A DNA stretch of 64,000 bases, from positions 310,001 to 374,000 of the forward strand of contig NZ_JAIQZF010000004.1 of assembly GCF_020164585.1 (NCBI RefSeq). The letters run 5' to 3'. How positions within the stretch are numbered: the first letter of the stretch is position 1; the number at the start of each line of letters is the position of its first letter. The DNA comes from Psychroflexus curvus (GTDB lineage Bacteria; Bacteroidota; Bacteroidia; Flavobacteriales; Flavobacteriaceae). The notes beneath the pieces were generated by a model that made no database searches, was not told the DNA's origin, and was given only the letters and a program-made list of their open reading frames with translations. Made by a program: the position numbers and the translations under genes. This document shows, piece by piece, positions 46,350 through 56,326 of the stretch.

Positions 46350-47303
46350 ATGGAATATTTAGATTTTGAATTACCGATAAAGGCTCTTCAGGAGCAATAT
46401 GAAAAGGCTTGCGAAATAGGTGAAGATAGCGAAGTGGATGTCACAGATACATGCCAGCAAATCAAGCTAAAACTAGATAATAAAAAGGAGGAGATTTACT
46501 CCAACCTTAATGCTTGGCAAAGAGTTCAATTGTCCAGACACCCCAACAGACCTTATACCTTAGATTACATTAATGCTATTTGTGGCAGTACGTTTATGGA
46601 ACTGCACGGAGACCGTAATTTTGGTGATGACAAAGCCATGATTGGCGGACTGGGCAAGATTAACGAACAAAGCTTTATGTTTATAGGTCAGCAGAAGGGC
46701 TACAATACTAAAACCAGGCAGTACAGAAATTTTGGCATGGCCAATCCTGAAGGTTACCGCAAAGCTTTGCGCTTGATGAAAAAAGCAGAAAAGTTTAACC
46801 TCCCTATTGTAACTTTAGTCGATACTCCGGGTGCTTTCCCAGGTCTCGAAGCAGAAGAAAGAGGACAGGGTGAAGCTATTGCCAGAAATATCATGGAAAT
46901 GAGTCAGCTCAAAGTTCCTATTATCGTAATTATAATAGGTGAAGGTGCTAGTGGTGGCGCTTTAGGTATTGCCGTTGGTGACACTGTAATGATGCTGGAA
47001 AACACGTGGTACTCTGTCATTTCTCCAGAATCCTGTTCCTCCATTTTATGGAGAAGTTGGGAATACAAAAAAACTGCTGCAGAAGCTTTGAAACTGACAG
47101 CAACCGATATGAAGAAATTAAAGATTATAGATAAGATTATAAAGGAGCCGATTGGAGGAGCACACAGCAATAGAGAAAAAACATTCGAAATTATTACGAA
47201 ATCTATTCTATCAGAACTTGATGAACTGAAAAAGTTATCCCCAGAAGATTTAGTCAATAAAAGAATGCAAAAATATATCGACATAGGGGTCTACTCTGAC
47301 TAA
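46350..47303 (+). CDS. accA: Acetyl-CoA carboxylase carboxyltransferase alpha subunit
   Basis: 317 residues with the AccA pattern: coiled N-terminal helix, [60 protein letters not shown] and [20 protein letters not shown]. It transfers CO2 from biotin to acetyl-CoA with AccD. Alone here, between the permease and dnaB. TATATTTG at 46310-46317 is a possible -7 element. Confidence 0.97.
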   Translation: MEYLDFELPIKALQEQYEKACEIGEDSEVDVTDTCQQIKLKLDNKKEEIYSNLNAWQRVQLSRHPNRPYTLDYINAICGSTFMELHGDRNFGDDKAMIGGLGKINEQSFMFIGQQKGYNTKTRQYRNFGMANPEGYRKALRLMKKAEKFNLPIVTLVDTPGAFPGLEAEERGQGEAIARNIMEMSQLKVPIIVIIIGEGASGGALGIAVGDTVMMLENTWYSVISPESCSSILWRSWEYKKTAAEALKLTATDMKKLKIIDKIIKEPIGGAHSNREKTFEIITKSILSELDELKKLSPEDLVNKRMQKYIDIGVYSD

Positions 47304-47330
47304 GCCCTTTAAAACTTAATTTTTACACGA

Positions 47331-47360
47331 AAATCCAGATAAGCCTTGTCTGGATTTTTT
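47331..47360 (+). terminator. Terminator after accA
   Basis: AAATCCAGA (47331-47339) pairs with TCTGGATTT (47349-47357) and is followed by TTT. It lies 28 bases after the accA stop. Confidence 0.8.
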
Positions 47361-47363
47361 AGG

Positions 47364-47407
47364 TTATCCACAATAATTTTGAGTTATCAACATAGCATTG
47401 TGGAAAA
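47364..47407. promoter_or_regulatory. Cluster of DnaA-box-like sites upstream of dnaB
   Basis: TTATCCACA (47364-47372) matches the consensus box TTATNCACA. TTATCAACA (47384-47392) has one mismatch. TGTGGAAAA (47399-47407) is TTTTCCACA on the other strand, a match to TTWTNCACA. Three sites within 44 bases, 62 bases upstream of dnaB. Confidence 0.5.
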
Positions 47408-47469
47408 GCAAGAGTGTTAACCTGCATTATTTTGCCCAGACTTCATAACCTTTTATTTACATTCGTGAC

Positions 47470-49014
47470 ATGGAAAACGCGACTCAATCTTCATTCAAAA
47501 ATTCATCTAAAGGTGATGTCATAAGCCTTCAAAAAGGAAAAATCCCCCCTCAAGCCATTGATCTTGAAGAGGTTATACTCGGAGCCATGATGATCGACAA
47601 AAAAGGGGTCGATGAAGTCATCGACATTCTTCATAAAGATGTCTTTTACAAAGAGGCTCATAAAAACATATATGAGGCCATCATTTTGCTTTTCGAAAAA
47701 GGCGATCCTATTGACTTATTAACGGTTTCCACAGAATTAAAGAAATCCAAAAAGCTACAAGCCTCTGGAGGTGAATACTATCTGATTCAGTTAACACAAA
47801 AAGTCTCCTCTTCAGCTCATATTGAATACCATTCTCGTATTGTTCTTCAAAAATATATTCAGAGATGCCTGATTAAAATTTCAAGCGAAATCATAGAAGA
47901 ATCTTACGATGAAGGTACCGACGTATTCGATCTTTTGGATCATGCTGAATCCAAGCTTTATGAAGTTACTCAGGGAAATATAAAACGTTCTTCAGAAACT
48001 GCTCAAAATTTGGTGATGCAGGCCAAAAAACGAATCGAAGAAATTTCCAATAAAGAAGGTTTAAGCGGAGTGCCTTCTGGTTTTACCGAACTGGATAAAT
48101 TGACATCCGGATGGCAGCCAAGTGATTTAGTCATCATTGCAGCCCGTCCTGGTATGGGTAAAACGGCTCTCACGCTCACAATGGCTAGAAATATTGCTGT
48201 TGGTCAGAATATCCCAGTGGCTTTCTTTTCACTGGAAATGTCCTCTGTTCAATTAATTACACGTCTCATTTCTTCTGAAACTGGATTGAGTTCAGAAAAA
48301 CTAAGAACTGGAAATCTTGAACCTCACGAATGGGAACAATTGAATGTAAAGGTAAAATCACTAGAACAAGCACCCTTGTTTATAGATGATACCCCATCGC
48401 TTTCTATTTTCGACTTACGAGCGAAAGCCAGACGACTTTCATCTCAGCACGGTATCAAACTCATCGTTGTGGATTATTTGCAATTGATGACAGGTGGTGG
48501 TTCTCAAAAAGGAGGAAACCGAGAACAAGAGATCTCTAGCATATCCAGAAACTTAAAAGCTTTGGCAAAAGAATTAAGCATCCCGGTCCTGGCGCTTTCT
48601 CAACTCTCCAGAGCTGTAGAAACAAGAGGTGGCAGTAAAAGACCTTTGCTTAGTGACCTTAGGGAGTCTGGAGCAATAGAACAAGATGCGGATATCGTAT
48701 CTTTTATTTACAGACCAGAGTACTATGATATAGATGAATGGGATGATGATTCGCATTCTCCAACCCAAGGTCAGGGTGAATTTATCATCGCAAAACACAG
48801 AAATGGTGGGTTGGATAATATTCGATTGAAATTCATTGGTCATCTTGGTAAGTTTGAAAATCTGGAAAATTTTGATTCCCCATTTGAAATCAACTCCAGT
48901 ATGAATTCTGGCAAAGCTGATTCTCCTTCCTTCCCCAATGCCGAAGAAGTCTTTGGCTCTACCCCTCCCAAACAAAACTTTGGAAGTGAAGACGACGATG
49001 AAGTTCCTTTTTAA
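47470..49014 (+). CDS. dnaB: Replicative DNA helicase DnaB
   Basis: 514 residues: the N-terminal collar domain (PPQAIDLEEVILGAMMIDKK), linker, and RecA-like motor (AARPGMGKTALTLTMARN Walker A near 232, VVDYLQLMTGG Walker B, then SRAVETRGGSKRPLLSDLRE). It unwinds DNA at the replication fork. No intein is seen. Three DnaA-box-like sites lie just upstream, and a secreted-protein gene follows by 10 bases. Confidence 0.97.
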   Translation: MENATQSSFKNSSKGDVISLQKGKIPPQAIDLEEVILGAMMIDKKGVDEVIDILHKDVFYKEAHKNIYEAIILLFEKGDPIDLLTVSTELKKSKKLQASGGEYYLIQLTQKVSSSAHIEYHSRIVLQKYIQRCLIKISSEIIEESYDEGTDVFDLLDHAESKLYEVTQGNIKRSSETAQNLVMQAKKRIEEISNKEGLSGVPSGFTELDKLTSGWQPSDLVIIAARPGMGKTALTLTMARNIAVGQNIPVAFFSLEMSSVQLITRLISSETGLSSEKLRTGNLEPHEWEQLNVKVKSLEQAPLFIDDTPSLSIFDLRAKARRLSSQHGIKLIVVDYLQLMTGGGSQKGGNREQEISSISRNLKALAKELSIPVLALSQLSRAVETRGGSKRPLLSDLRESGAIEQDADIVSFIYRPEYYDIDEWDDDSHSPTQGQGEFIIAKHRNGGLDNIRLKFIGHLGKFENLENFDSPFEINSSMNSGKADSPSFPNAEEVFGSTPPKQNFGSEDDDEVPF

Positions 49015-49024
49015 ATAATAAAAC

Positions 49025-50281
49025 ATGAGAGTTTTTATTTGCGTTGTCATGATTTTGATAAGTTGGAACGGATTTTCCAACTTTATCTTGATTCCTATGG
49101 ATTATGAAACTCAGGACAATCACTTAAAAGCCTATGGAATATCTTACTGGTTATTAGAAAAAAATCAGAAAGTCCAATGGCTGCTCAATTACAGAGGTGG
49201 CTCTTTTCTTTCTCCTTTTTCTGAAAACCTTAAACGGGAATGCACCATCAGAGGAGTCTCCTTTGAAGTGATATCCGATTCAACATCAGAAGAAATTTTA
49301 AAAACCATCAACAGTCCTTCTCAAAATATGGAGTCTGTATTGCTCGAGAAAGCCCCTAAAATAGCTGTGTACTCTCCACAGGGAAATGCGCCATGGGATG
49401 ATGCAGTGACTATGGTTTTGGAATTTGCTGAAATCCCCTACAAAACGATTTACGACAAAGAAGTGCTTAATGATGAGTTGCTTTTGTACGACTGGCTTCA
49501 TCTTCATCATGAAGATTTTACCGGGCAGTACGGTAAATTTTACAGGGCTTACAGAGCCGCCCCCTGGTATATTGAGGAAAAAAAGCAAGCTGAAGCTTTA
49601 GCCAATTCATTAGGTTATGAAAAAGTATCCAAGGAAAAACTGGCTGTGGCTCAAAAAATAAAAGACTATGTGGTCGGCGGTGGTTTTATGTTTGCCATGT
49701 GTAGTGCGACAGATTCTTTTGATATTGCCCTTTCTGCAGAAGGTGTAGACATTTGCGAACCTATGTTTGATGGTGATCCGTCTGAAGCAGGGTATCAAAA
49801 CAAAATTGATTACTCCAAAACCTTTGCTTTTACTGATTTTATCTTGGAGAAAAGCCCGATGGTTTACGAATATTCCTCTATCGACATGACCGAGAGAAGG
49901 ACTATTCCGAAATCTAAAGATTATTTCACCCTGATGGATTACTCAGCCAAATGGGATCCGATTCCTACGATGTTATGCCAAAATCATACGGCAGTGGTCA
50001 AAGGCTTTATGGGACAAACCACAGCTTTCAGCCCAGATCACATCAAATCTAATATTTTGGTGATGGGAAAAAATAAGCTGAACGATGAAGCAAGGTACAT
50101 TCACGGTATAATGGGGAAAGGCTTTTTTACCTTTTATGGCGGTCACGATCCAGAGGATTATCAGCATCGTGTGGGAGATCCAAAAACTGAACTGGAATTA
50201 CATCCAAAATCTCCTGGTTACAGACTTATCTTGAATAATATTTTATTTCCTGCGGCAGAGAAAAAGAAACAAAAAACTTAA
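49025..50281 (+). CDS. Secreted protein often labelled asparagine synthetase B in Bacteroidota
   Basis: 418 residues with a signal peptide (1-18). The mature protein starts FILIPMDYETQDNHLKAYGI and keeps the blocks RGGSFLSPFSENLKRECTIR, LHLHHEDFTGQYGKFYRAYR and HDPEDYQHRVGDP. Flavobacterial homologues carry the label asparagine synthetase B, but no glutamine-amidotransferase or ATP-pyrophosphatase motif of AsnB is visible and the protein is exported, so I doubt that name. It follows dnaB by 10 bases. Confidence 0.75.
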   Translation: MRVFICVVMILISWNGFSNFILIPMDYETQDNHLKAYGISYWLLEKNQKVQWLLNYRGGSFLSPFSENLKRECTIRGVSFEVISDSTSEEILKTINSPSQNMESVLLEKAPKIAVYSPQGNAPWDDAVTMVLEFAEIPYKTIYDKEVLNDELLLYDWLHLHHEDFTGQYGKFYRAYRAAPWYIEEKKQAEALANSLGYEKVSKEKLAVAQKIKDYVVGGGFMFAMCSATDSFDIALSAEGVDICEPMFDGDPSEAGYQNKIDYSKTFAFTDFILEKSPMVYEYSSIDMTERRTIPKSKDYFTLMDYSAKWDPIPTMLCQNHTAVVKGFMGQTTAFSPDHIKSNILVMGKNKLNDEARYIHGIMGKGFFTFYGGHDPEDYQHRVGDPKTELELHPKSPGYRLILNNILFPAAEKKKQKT

Positions 50282-50339
50282 GAGCCTGAGTTCGATTATT
50301 TTGAATTTGTGATTATAATAATGGACCTCAGTTTAATAT

Positions 50340-51095
50340 TTATTTGAATATTTTTTTCTTTCGAAGTTCAAAGTTTTGCCCCAGGTACACTTTTCTTACC
50401 ATTTCATCATTGGCTAAGTCTTCAGGTTCACCGTGTTTTAAGATTCCACCTTCAAACATAAGATACGTCCTGTCGGTAATCGCTAGAGTTTCCTGAACAT
50501 TGTGATCGGTGATCAAAATTCCAATGTTTTTATCTTTTAGCTGAGCGACAATTTTTTGAATATCCTCAACTGCCACAGGGTCTACTCCTGCAAAGGGTTC
50601 GTCCAACAAAATGAATTTAGGGTCGGTTGCCAGAGCGCGAGCAATTTCGGTGCGTCGCCTTTCACCTCCAGAGAGTAAGTCTCCTCTGTTGGTTCTGATG
50701 TGATTCAAACCGAACTCACTGATGAGCGCTTCCATTTTTTCTTCGCGTTCATTTTTGTTGAGGTCGGTAAGCTCAAGAACACTCATGATATTATCCTCAA
50801 TACTTAATTTTCTAAAAATAGAGGCTTCCTGAGCAAGATACCCAATACCATTTTGAGCTCTTTTATACATGGGATATTTGGTGATGTTGGTTTTATCTAA
50901 ATATATTTTACCCCCGTTGGGTTTAATCAAACCCACAATCATATAAAACGAAGTGGTTTTACCAGCTCCATTAGGTCCCAGAAGACCAACGATTTCTCCT
51001 TGGGTAACTTCTAAACTGATGCCCTTAACAACTTGTTTGCTTTTATAGGATTTAACCAGGTTTTCTGCTCTTAAAGTTGCTTGATGAGTGCTCAT
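50340..51095 (-). CDS. lptB: LPS export ABC ATPase LptB
   Basis: 251 residues: Walker A GPNGAGKTTSFYMIVGL, signature LLSGGERRRTEIARALATDP, Walker B KFILLDEPFAGVDP, H-loop ILITDHNVQETLAI. The GERRR signature and length are those of LptB. It powers LPS movement with LptF/G and LptC. Its start overlaps the stop of the neighbouring membrane gene by one base, and it is the last gene of a five-gene cluster that begins with kdsD. Confidence 0.96.
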   Translation of the reverse strand: MSTHQATLRAENLVKSYKSKQVVKGISLEVTQGEIVGLLGPNGAGKTTSFYMIVGLIKPNGGKIYLDKTNITKYPMYKRAQNGIGYLAQEASIFRKLSIEDNIMSVLELTDLNKNEREEKMEALISEFGLNHIRTNRGDLLSGGERRRTEIARALATDPKFILLDEPFAGVDPVAVEDIQKIVAQLKDKNIGILITDHNVQETLAITDRTYLMFEGGILKHGEPEDLANDEMVRKVYLGQNFELRKKKIFK

Positions 51096-51757
51096 TAATT
51101 TATTTTTCTAGACGATTTTATTCCAAAGATAATCATCTCCACCACACCTATAAGCATTATGGAATAAGCTAAAAGTTCAATACTTTCTTCTGAGGCATCT
51201 TTCACAGGCCTCATAAAATCTCTCAGAGGTATAATTTTCTCCCCATTCTCTTCAATGACATACTTGTCATGGGTATCTCTAAGCAAATCTATCCACATCA
51301 ATTTACGACCGTAAAGTCTGGAAAAGACATGTAAGATAACGAGTCCAGAAAAGAAAAAAGCAAATCCATAGGTTTTTGAAATTGCAGCAATTTCAAAAAC
51401 TAATTTTTTCCAGTTCCTCACAACCATGATCAACACCAGTATTACTATAACAAGCGAAATCGCCTGCCACGCTTTATCAAAAAGCTGGGTGTTTAGCCAA
51501 AAATCAAATTCTCTTACGACATGAACTCCGAGAAAACCGGCTAACGCAAGATTAAAAATCTTAAAATCTTTTGCCTTTGAGCTGAATCCAATCAACAGTA
51601 AAGAGCCGATTAATAAAATGATTTCCTGCGTGATTTCGATTAAAGAATCTTCTTTGACTTCTCCTTCAGCAAAGTCAAACTGAATGACAAGTGACATTAA
51701 AAACATCAGACCTGCGTAAGCAAAAAGTCTTATGATAAGTGGGTATAAGGATTTCAT
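51095..51757 (-). CDS. Membrane protein of unknown function
   Basis: 220 residues with about six hydrophobic segments (7-27, 45-62, 66-82, 95-115, 128-150, 195-215). A loop at about 155-190 is charged (LLRDTHDKYVIEENGEKIIP). It overlaps lptB by one base and lies 15 bases downstream of the AhpD-like gene, so it is in the tatC-lptB transcription unit. I do not recognise a family. Confidence 0.75.
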   Translation of the reverse strand: MKSLYPLIIRLFAYAGLMFLMSLVIQFDFAEGEVKEDSLIEITQEIILLIGSLLLIGFSSKAKDFKIFNLALAGFLGVHVVREFDFWLNTQLFDKAWQAISLVIVILVLIMVVRNWKKLVFEIAAISKTYGFAFFFSGLVILHVFSRLYGRKLMWIDLLRDTHDKYVIEENGEKIIPLRDFMRPVKDASEESIELLAYSIMLIGVVEMIIFGIKSSRKIN

Positions 51758-51772
51758 ACAATCTATTAGATT

Positions 51773-52132
51773 TTATTCTGTTTTGCCAAACTTATTTTCA
51801 AGTGCTTCCCAGTATTCAAAAGCCCTTCTTAAATGAGGAATTACAATGGTTCCGCCAACTAGTGTTCCTATGCTTAAAGCTTCTACAACCTGATCTCTTT
51901 GAAGACCTTCTTTATAAGAAGACTCTAAATGATATTTCACACAATCATCACATCTTAAAACCAACGAAGACACAAGACCTAGAAGCTCTTTTGTTTTCAC
52001 ATCTAAAGCACCTTCTGCAAAAGAATTGGTGTCCAGATTAAATATGCGCTTTAAGACCTTATTGTTTTCATTTAAAATTTTACCATTCATTCTGGCTCTG
52101 TAAGCCTCAAATTCATCAACTAAATCAATCAT
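51773..52132 (-). CDS. Carboxymuconolactone decarboxylase / AhpD-like protein
   Basis: 119 residues, one CMD helical domain. The redox CxxC is C61-C64 with H68 (RCDDCVKYHLESSYKEG), as in AhpD-type disulfide peroxidases. Helices around it match the family. It likely reduces peroxides or disulfides, and the electron donor is unknown. It lies six bases after tatC on the same strand. Confidence 0.88.
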   Translation of the reverse strand: MIDLVDEFEAYRARMNGKILNENNKVLKRIFNLDTNSFAEGALDVKTKELLGLVSSLVLRCDDCVKYHLESSYKEGLQRDQVVEALSIGTLVGGTIVIPHLRRAFEYWEALENKFGKTE

Positions 52133-52138
52133 AATTAT

Positions 52139-52978
52139 TTATTTGTTTTTTTGCTTTTCTTTTTTACGTTCTTTTCTTATTACAAATCTGGAAATAAAGA
52201 TACTTACTTCATACAAAACCAAAACTGGAATGGCTACAATCACCTGACTTGCAATATCTGGCGGAGTGATTAAAGCGGAAATAATCAATATAAAAACCAG
52301 TGAATATTTTCTGTTTTTTCTTAAAAATTCTGGCGTTACCAAACCAACTTTAGTTAAAAAATAAATGATAACTGGCAGTTCAAATATAAGACCACTTGCC
52401 AAAACGGAAGCCCTAACCAGACCTATATAGCTGCTTAAGTCGAAGTCGTTAAAAATTTCTGTGCTTACCGTGTAGCTTCCTAAAAAGTTAACTGATAAGG
52501 GAGTGATGACATAATAACCGAACAGGACCCCAAGAAAAAATAAAAATGAAGTGACAAAGATGAAACCTCTGGCAGACTTCTTCTCCGTAGACTGTAATCC
52601 TGGTGCAATAAATGCCCAGAATTGGTAAATAACATAAGGGAATGCGATAATAAACCCTGCAGTTATAGAAGTCCAGATATGGGCACTAAACTGGCCTGCC
52701 ATGGTTCTACTCTGAATCCTGAAGGGAAGTTCATCAAAGCAAAAACTTTCCTGCATATTGAAGTATTCAGAGATGTTGCAAAGCAATCTGTAGGTATAAA
52801 AGTCTGATTGTTTTGGTCCAAAAAGAACAACATCAAAGATAAAAGATTTCATCCCAAAAGCTATTGCCCCTCCTATCATTATAGCTAAAGTTGCCCGCAG
52901 CAAATGCCATCTTAAATCTTCAAGATGGTCTAGGAAAGACATGTCGTCTGGATTTTTTTTGGTCTTAGACTTTGCCAT
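52139..52978 (-). CDS. tatC: Twin-arginine translocase subunit TatC
   Basis: 279 residues with six membrane helices. The hallmarks are MSFLDHLEDLRWHLLRATLA (N-terminal amphipathic start), PYVIYQFWAFIAPGLQSTEK and SRFVIRKERKKE at the end. It recognises twin-arginine signals for folded-protein export. tatA/E are not in the window. The gene follows kdsD by one base. Confidence 0.96.
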   Translation of the reverse strand: MAKSKTKKNPDDMSFLDHLEDLRWHLLRATLAIMIGGAIAFGMKSFIFDVVLFGPKQSDFYTYRLLCNISEYFNMQESFCFDELPFRIQSRTMAGQFSAHIWTSITAGFIIAFPYVIYQFWAFIAPGLQSTEKKSARGFIFVTSFLFFLGVLFGYYVITPLSVNFLGSYTVSTEIFNDFDLSSYIGLVRASVLASGLIFELPVIIYFLTKVGLVTPEFLRKNRKYSLVFILIISALITPPDIASQVIVAIPVLVLYEVSIFISRFVIRKERKKEKQKNK

Positions 52979-52979
52979 A

Positions 52980-53942
52980 TTATATAATACCTTCTTTAAC
53001 TAAATTATGAAGGTGAACCACTCCAGCATACTTCCCAGAATCTAAAGCGATGAGCTGAGTGATATCATTTTCTTCTAAAAGTTCTAGTGCATCTATGGCC
53101 ATTGCAGAGTTAGTTATGGTCTTGGGATTTCTGGACATGATGTCTTTTGCTTTGAGTTTGGTGAAATCCTCTGTAGAACTTAACATTCGCCTAAGATCAC
53201 CATCAGTGATAATTCCAACAACCTCATCCTGGTCTATGACAGCTGTTACTCCAAGCATGTTTTTAGAGATTTCTACGATAACATCTTTTAAGGGGGTAGT
53301 GAGTGTTACCTGAGGCTTCATATTTTGAGAGGTAATATCTCTCACTCTAAGGTAAAGGGTCTTGCCTAAGGCCCCTCCAGGATGGAATTTTGCAAAATCA
53401 TCACTGGAAAACCCCCTTAATTTCAATAGACAAACAGCCAGGGCATCTCCTATAACCAACTGAGCTGTGGTGCTTGTTGTTGGAGCTAAGTTATTTGGAC
53501 AGGCTTCTTTTTCAACAAAAGAATTGAGAACGAAATCTGCCTGTTGTCCAAGAAATGAGTCTTTATTACCTGTTATGGCAATCAGCGTATTTTTAAAATT
53601 CTTTATAAGCGGTGCTAAAACTTTAATTTCTGGTGTATTGCCGCTTTTGGAGATACATATCACAACATCATCTCTCAGGATTGTTCCAAGGTCTCCATGT
53701 ATAGCATCTGCAGCATGCATGTAAACTGCTGGTGTACCCGTAGAATTAAGAGTTGCAACAATCTTAGTGGCTATGATAGCGCTTTTACCTACGCCTGTTA
53801 TAATAACTCGACCTTTCGATTTATATATTATATTTACAGCATCAGAAAAAGAAGTATCAATTAAACGCCCAAGGTTTTCTATTGCTTTGGATTCTAATTC
53901 GATAATTTCCTTAGCATAAGATTGTATTGCTACATCTTCCAT
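52980..53942 (-). CDS. kdsD: D-arabinose-5-phosphate isomerase (KpsF/GutQ type)
   Basis: 320 residues: a SIS domain (about 30-165, ITGVGKSAIIATKIVATLNS, CISKSGNTPEIK, SLGQGG-like EKEACPNNLAPTTS) and two CBS domains (about 195-320). It makes arabinose-5-phosphate from ribulose-5-phosphate, the first step to Kdo for LPS. Fittingly, lptB is in the same transcription unit. Its gene is the first of the cluster and is divergent from recQ. Confidence 0.93.
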   Translation of the reverse strand: MEDVAIQSYAKEIIELESKAIENLGRLIDTSFSDAVNIIYKSKGRVIITGVGKSAIIATKIVATLNSTGTPAVYMHAADAIHGDLGTILRDDVVICISKSGNTPEIKVLAPLIKNFKNTLIAITGNKDSFLGQQADFVLNSFVEKEACPNNLAPTTSTTAQLVIGDALAVCLLKLRGFSSDDFAKFHPGGALGKTLYLRVRDITSQNMKPQVTLTTPLKDVIVEISKNMLGVTAVIDQDEVVGIITDGDLRRMLSSTEDFTKLKAKDIMSRNPKTITNSAMAIDALELLEENDITQLIALDSGKYAGVVHLHNLVKEGII

Positions 53943-54031
53943 AAATTAATATATTTAATTATTGTACGCCCTTAAAGAATGCGTATATTTAATTTTGCAA
54001 AGGTAAATAAAACTAAATAGTAATATTTCAA

Positions 54032-56218
54032 TTGGAACAAATCAATTTACATCAAGAGTTAAAAAAATACTTTGGTTTTAACGAATTCAAAGGGCTACAG
54101 GAAAGTGTTATAAAAAACATCATCGCCAACGAAGACACATTTGTCATTATGCCAACTGGCGGCGGCAAGTCACTATGCTATCAACTCCCTGCCTTGATAA
54201 AAGAAGGAACTGCAATTGTGGTTTCTCCTCTTATTGCACTGATGAAAAATCAGGTGGATGCCATAAGAAACATTTCGGAACACGAAGGCGTAGCTCACGT
54301 TTTGAATTCATCACTGAATAAAACTCAGGTAAGGCAAGTCAAAGAAGATATATCTGCTGGAATCACTAAATTGCTTTATGTAGCTCCAGAATCTCTGACT
54401 AAGACTGAATACATCGATTTTCTAAAAGAGGAAAACATTTCATTTTTAGCTATAGATGAGGCACATTGTATTTCAGAATGGGGACACGACTTTAGACCAG
54501 AGTACAGAAACCTGAAAAATATTATTGAGCGTATTGGTGATGATATTCCAATCATTGGACTTACAGCTACTGCTACGCCTAAGGTACAGGAAGATATTCT
54601 CAAAAACTTGAGGATTCCAAATGCAAATACCTTTAAAGCTTCTTTCAATAGACCTAATTTATATTATGAGATTCGTCCTAAAACTGACGATGTAGACTCT
54701 GACATTATAAAATTTATTAAAAAGAATTCTGGTAAAAGTGGTATTATTTACTGTTTAAGCAGAAAACGAGTAGAACAACTCAGTCAAAATCTTCAGGTCA
54801 ATGGGATTAAAGCAGTTCCTTACCATGCTGGCCTGGATGCTAAAACAAGAAGCAAACATCAGGACATGTTCCTGATGGAGGATATTGATGTTGTGGTAGC
54901 TACCATTGCCTTCGGGATGGGAATTGATAAGCCGGACGTTAGGTTTGTGATTCATAATGACATTCCAAAAAGTATTGAAAGCTATTATCAGGAAACCGGA
55001 AGAGCTGGCCGAGATGGCGGCGAAGGTCACTGTATTGCTTACTACAACCATAAAGATATTGAGAAGCTTGAGAAATTCATGAGTGGTAAGCCTATTGCTG
55101 AGCAGGAGATTGGTCATGCGCTGCTGCAGGATGTTGTTGCTTTTGCTGAAAGTTCTATTTCCAGAAGAAAATATATCCTTCATTATTTCGGAGAGGAATT
55201 CGACAACGAAACTGGTGAAGGCGGCGATATGGACGACAATGTGCGTTATCCTAAAAGCAAAAAAGAAGCTAAGGAGGATGTATTACTTATCCTCAAGACA
55301 GTAAAAGAAACCGGCCAGCTTTTCAAGTCTAAAGAAATTGTGCATACCCTTTCCGGAAAAACGAATGTGCTTATTAAATCTAATAAAGCTGAAAGCTTAG
55401 ATGTTTTTGGTGCTGGAAAAGACAAACCAGCTAGTTACTGGACAGCTCTGCTAAGACAAGTCATTATATCGGGTATGCTCAAAAAAGAGTTAGAATCCTA
55501 TGGGGTTGTAAAAATCCTTCCTAAAGGTGAAGACTTTCTAAAAAACCCAACTTCTTTCATGATGACAGAAGATAATGATTTTAGCAAAGCAACATCTAGC
55601 AGCTCCTCTTCTCAACCTACTGGGGCGACTGATGAAAAATTGCTAAAGATGCTCAAGGATTTGCGAAAGAAAATTGCTAAAAGGAAAGAAGTCCCTCCTT
55701 TTGTAGTTTTTCAAGACCCTTCGCTCGATGACATGGCTTTAAAATACCCGATAAGCCTTGAAGAGCTTGTCAACATTCACGGTGTGGGCGAAGGAAAAGC
55801 TAAGAAATTTGGAAAAGAATTCATTTCCCTTATTCAAAATTATGTTGAGGAAAATGAAATCTTAAGACCCGACGACCTGGTTGTGAAAAGCACTGGTGCC
55901 AATAGTGCCAACAAACTTTACATCATACAAAACGTCGATAGAAAATTACCGCTTACAGATATTGCCCAGGGTAAAGGTTTTGAGATGAAAGATTTCATCA
56001 AACAAATGGAAGCCATAGTTTTTAGCGGAACCAAACTCAATATCAATTACTGGTTAGATGATATTTTGGACGAAGACCAGCAAGAAGAAATTCACGAGTA
56101 TTTCTTAGAAGCTGAATCCGACAGCATCAATGAGGCCATTGAAGAATTTGACGGAGACTATGACGAAGAAGAACTGCGACTCTATCGAATCAAATTTATA
56201 AGCGAAGAAGCGAATTAA
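54032..56218 (+). CDS. recQ: ATP-dependent DNA helicase RecQ
   Basis: 728 residues from TTG at 54032. It has the full RecQ core: FKGLQESVIKN, MPTGGGKSLCYQLPALIK (Walker A), IDEAHCISEWGHDFRPEY, and QETGRAGRDGGEGHCIAYY. The RQC winged helix and an HRDC domain (about 530-605, PPFVVFQDPSLDDMALKYPI) follow, and a helical, very acidic tail ends the protein. It unwinds branched DNA in recombination repair. TAATTTTG at 53990-53997 is a possible -7 element; the nearest TTG (53962-53964) is 25 bases away. Confidence 0.96.
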   Translation: MEQINLHQELKKYFGFNEFKGLQESVIKNIIANEDTFVIMPTGGGKSLCYQLPALIKEGTAIVVSPLIALMKNQVDAIRNISEHEGVAHVLNSSLNKTQVRQVKEDISAGITKLLYVAPESLTKTEYIDFLKEENISFLAIDEAHCISEWGHDFRPEYRNLKNIIERIGDDIPIIGLTATATPKVQEDILKNLRIPNANTFKASFNRPNLYYEIRPKTDDVDSDIIKFIKKNSGKSGIIYCLSRKRVEQLSQNLQVNGIKAVPYHAGLDAKTRSKHQDMFLMEDIDVVVATIAFGMGIDKPDVRFVIHNDIPKSIESYYQETGRAGRDGGEGHCIAYYNHKDIEKLEKFMSGKPIAEQEIGHALLQDVVAFAESSISRRKYILHYFGEEFDNETGEGGDMDDNVRYPKSKKEAKEDVLLILKTVKETGQLFKSKEIVHTLSGKTNVLIKSNKAESLDVFGAGKDKPASYWTALLRQVIISGMLKKELESYGVVKILPKGEDFLKNPTSFMMTEDNDFSKATSSSSSSQPTGATDEKLLKMLKDLRKKIAKRKEVPPFVVFQDPSLDDMALKYPISLEELVNIHGVGEGKAKKFGKEFISLIQNYVEENEILRPDDLVVKSTGANSANKLYIIQNVDRKLPLTDIAQGKGFEMKDFIKQMEAIVFSGTKLNINYWLDDILDEDQQEEIHEYFLEAESDSINEAIEEFDGDYDEEELRLYRIKFISEEAN

Positions 56219-56222
56219 GCAA

Positions 56223-56255
56223 AAAGCCATCTGTCTCATACAGATGGCTTTTTTT
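56223..56255 (+). terminator. Terminator after recQ
   Basis: AAAGCCATCTGT (56223-56234) pairs perfectly with ACAGATGGCTTT (56240-56251) and a T-run follows. It may also serve convergent ctlX on the other strand, which has an A-rich side. Confidence 0.88.
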
Positions 56256-56326
56256 ATTAAGTGAAGTCCAAAAAAATTACTTCATTTAGCCTAAAATCTT
56301 TGAAGAATAAACGTATTTGCCTTAGA

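Noticed and set aside
47364-47407. Replication origin upstream of dnaB
   Set aside because: Only three boxes, no dnaA or dnaN or AT-rich unwinding element close by; kept as a regulatory cluster instead.
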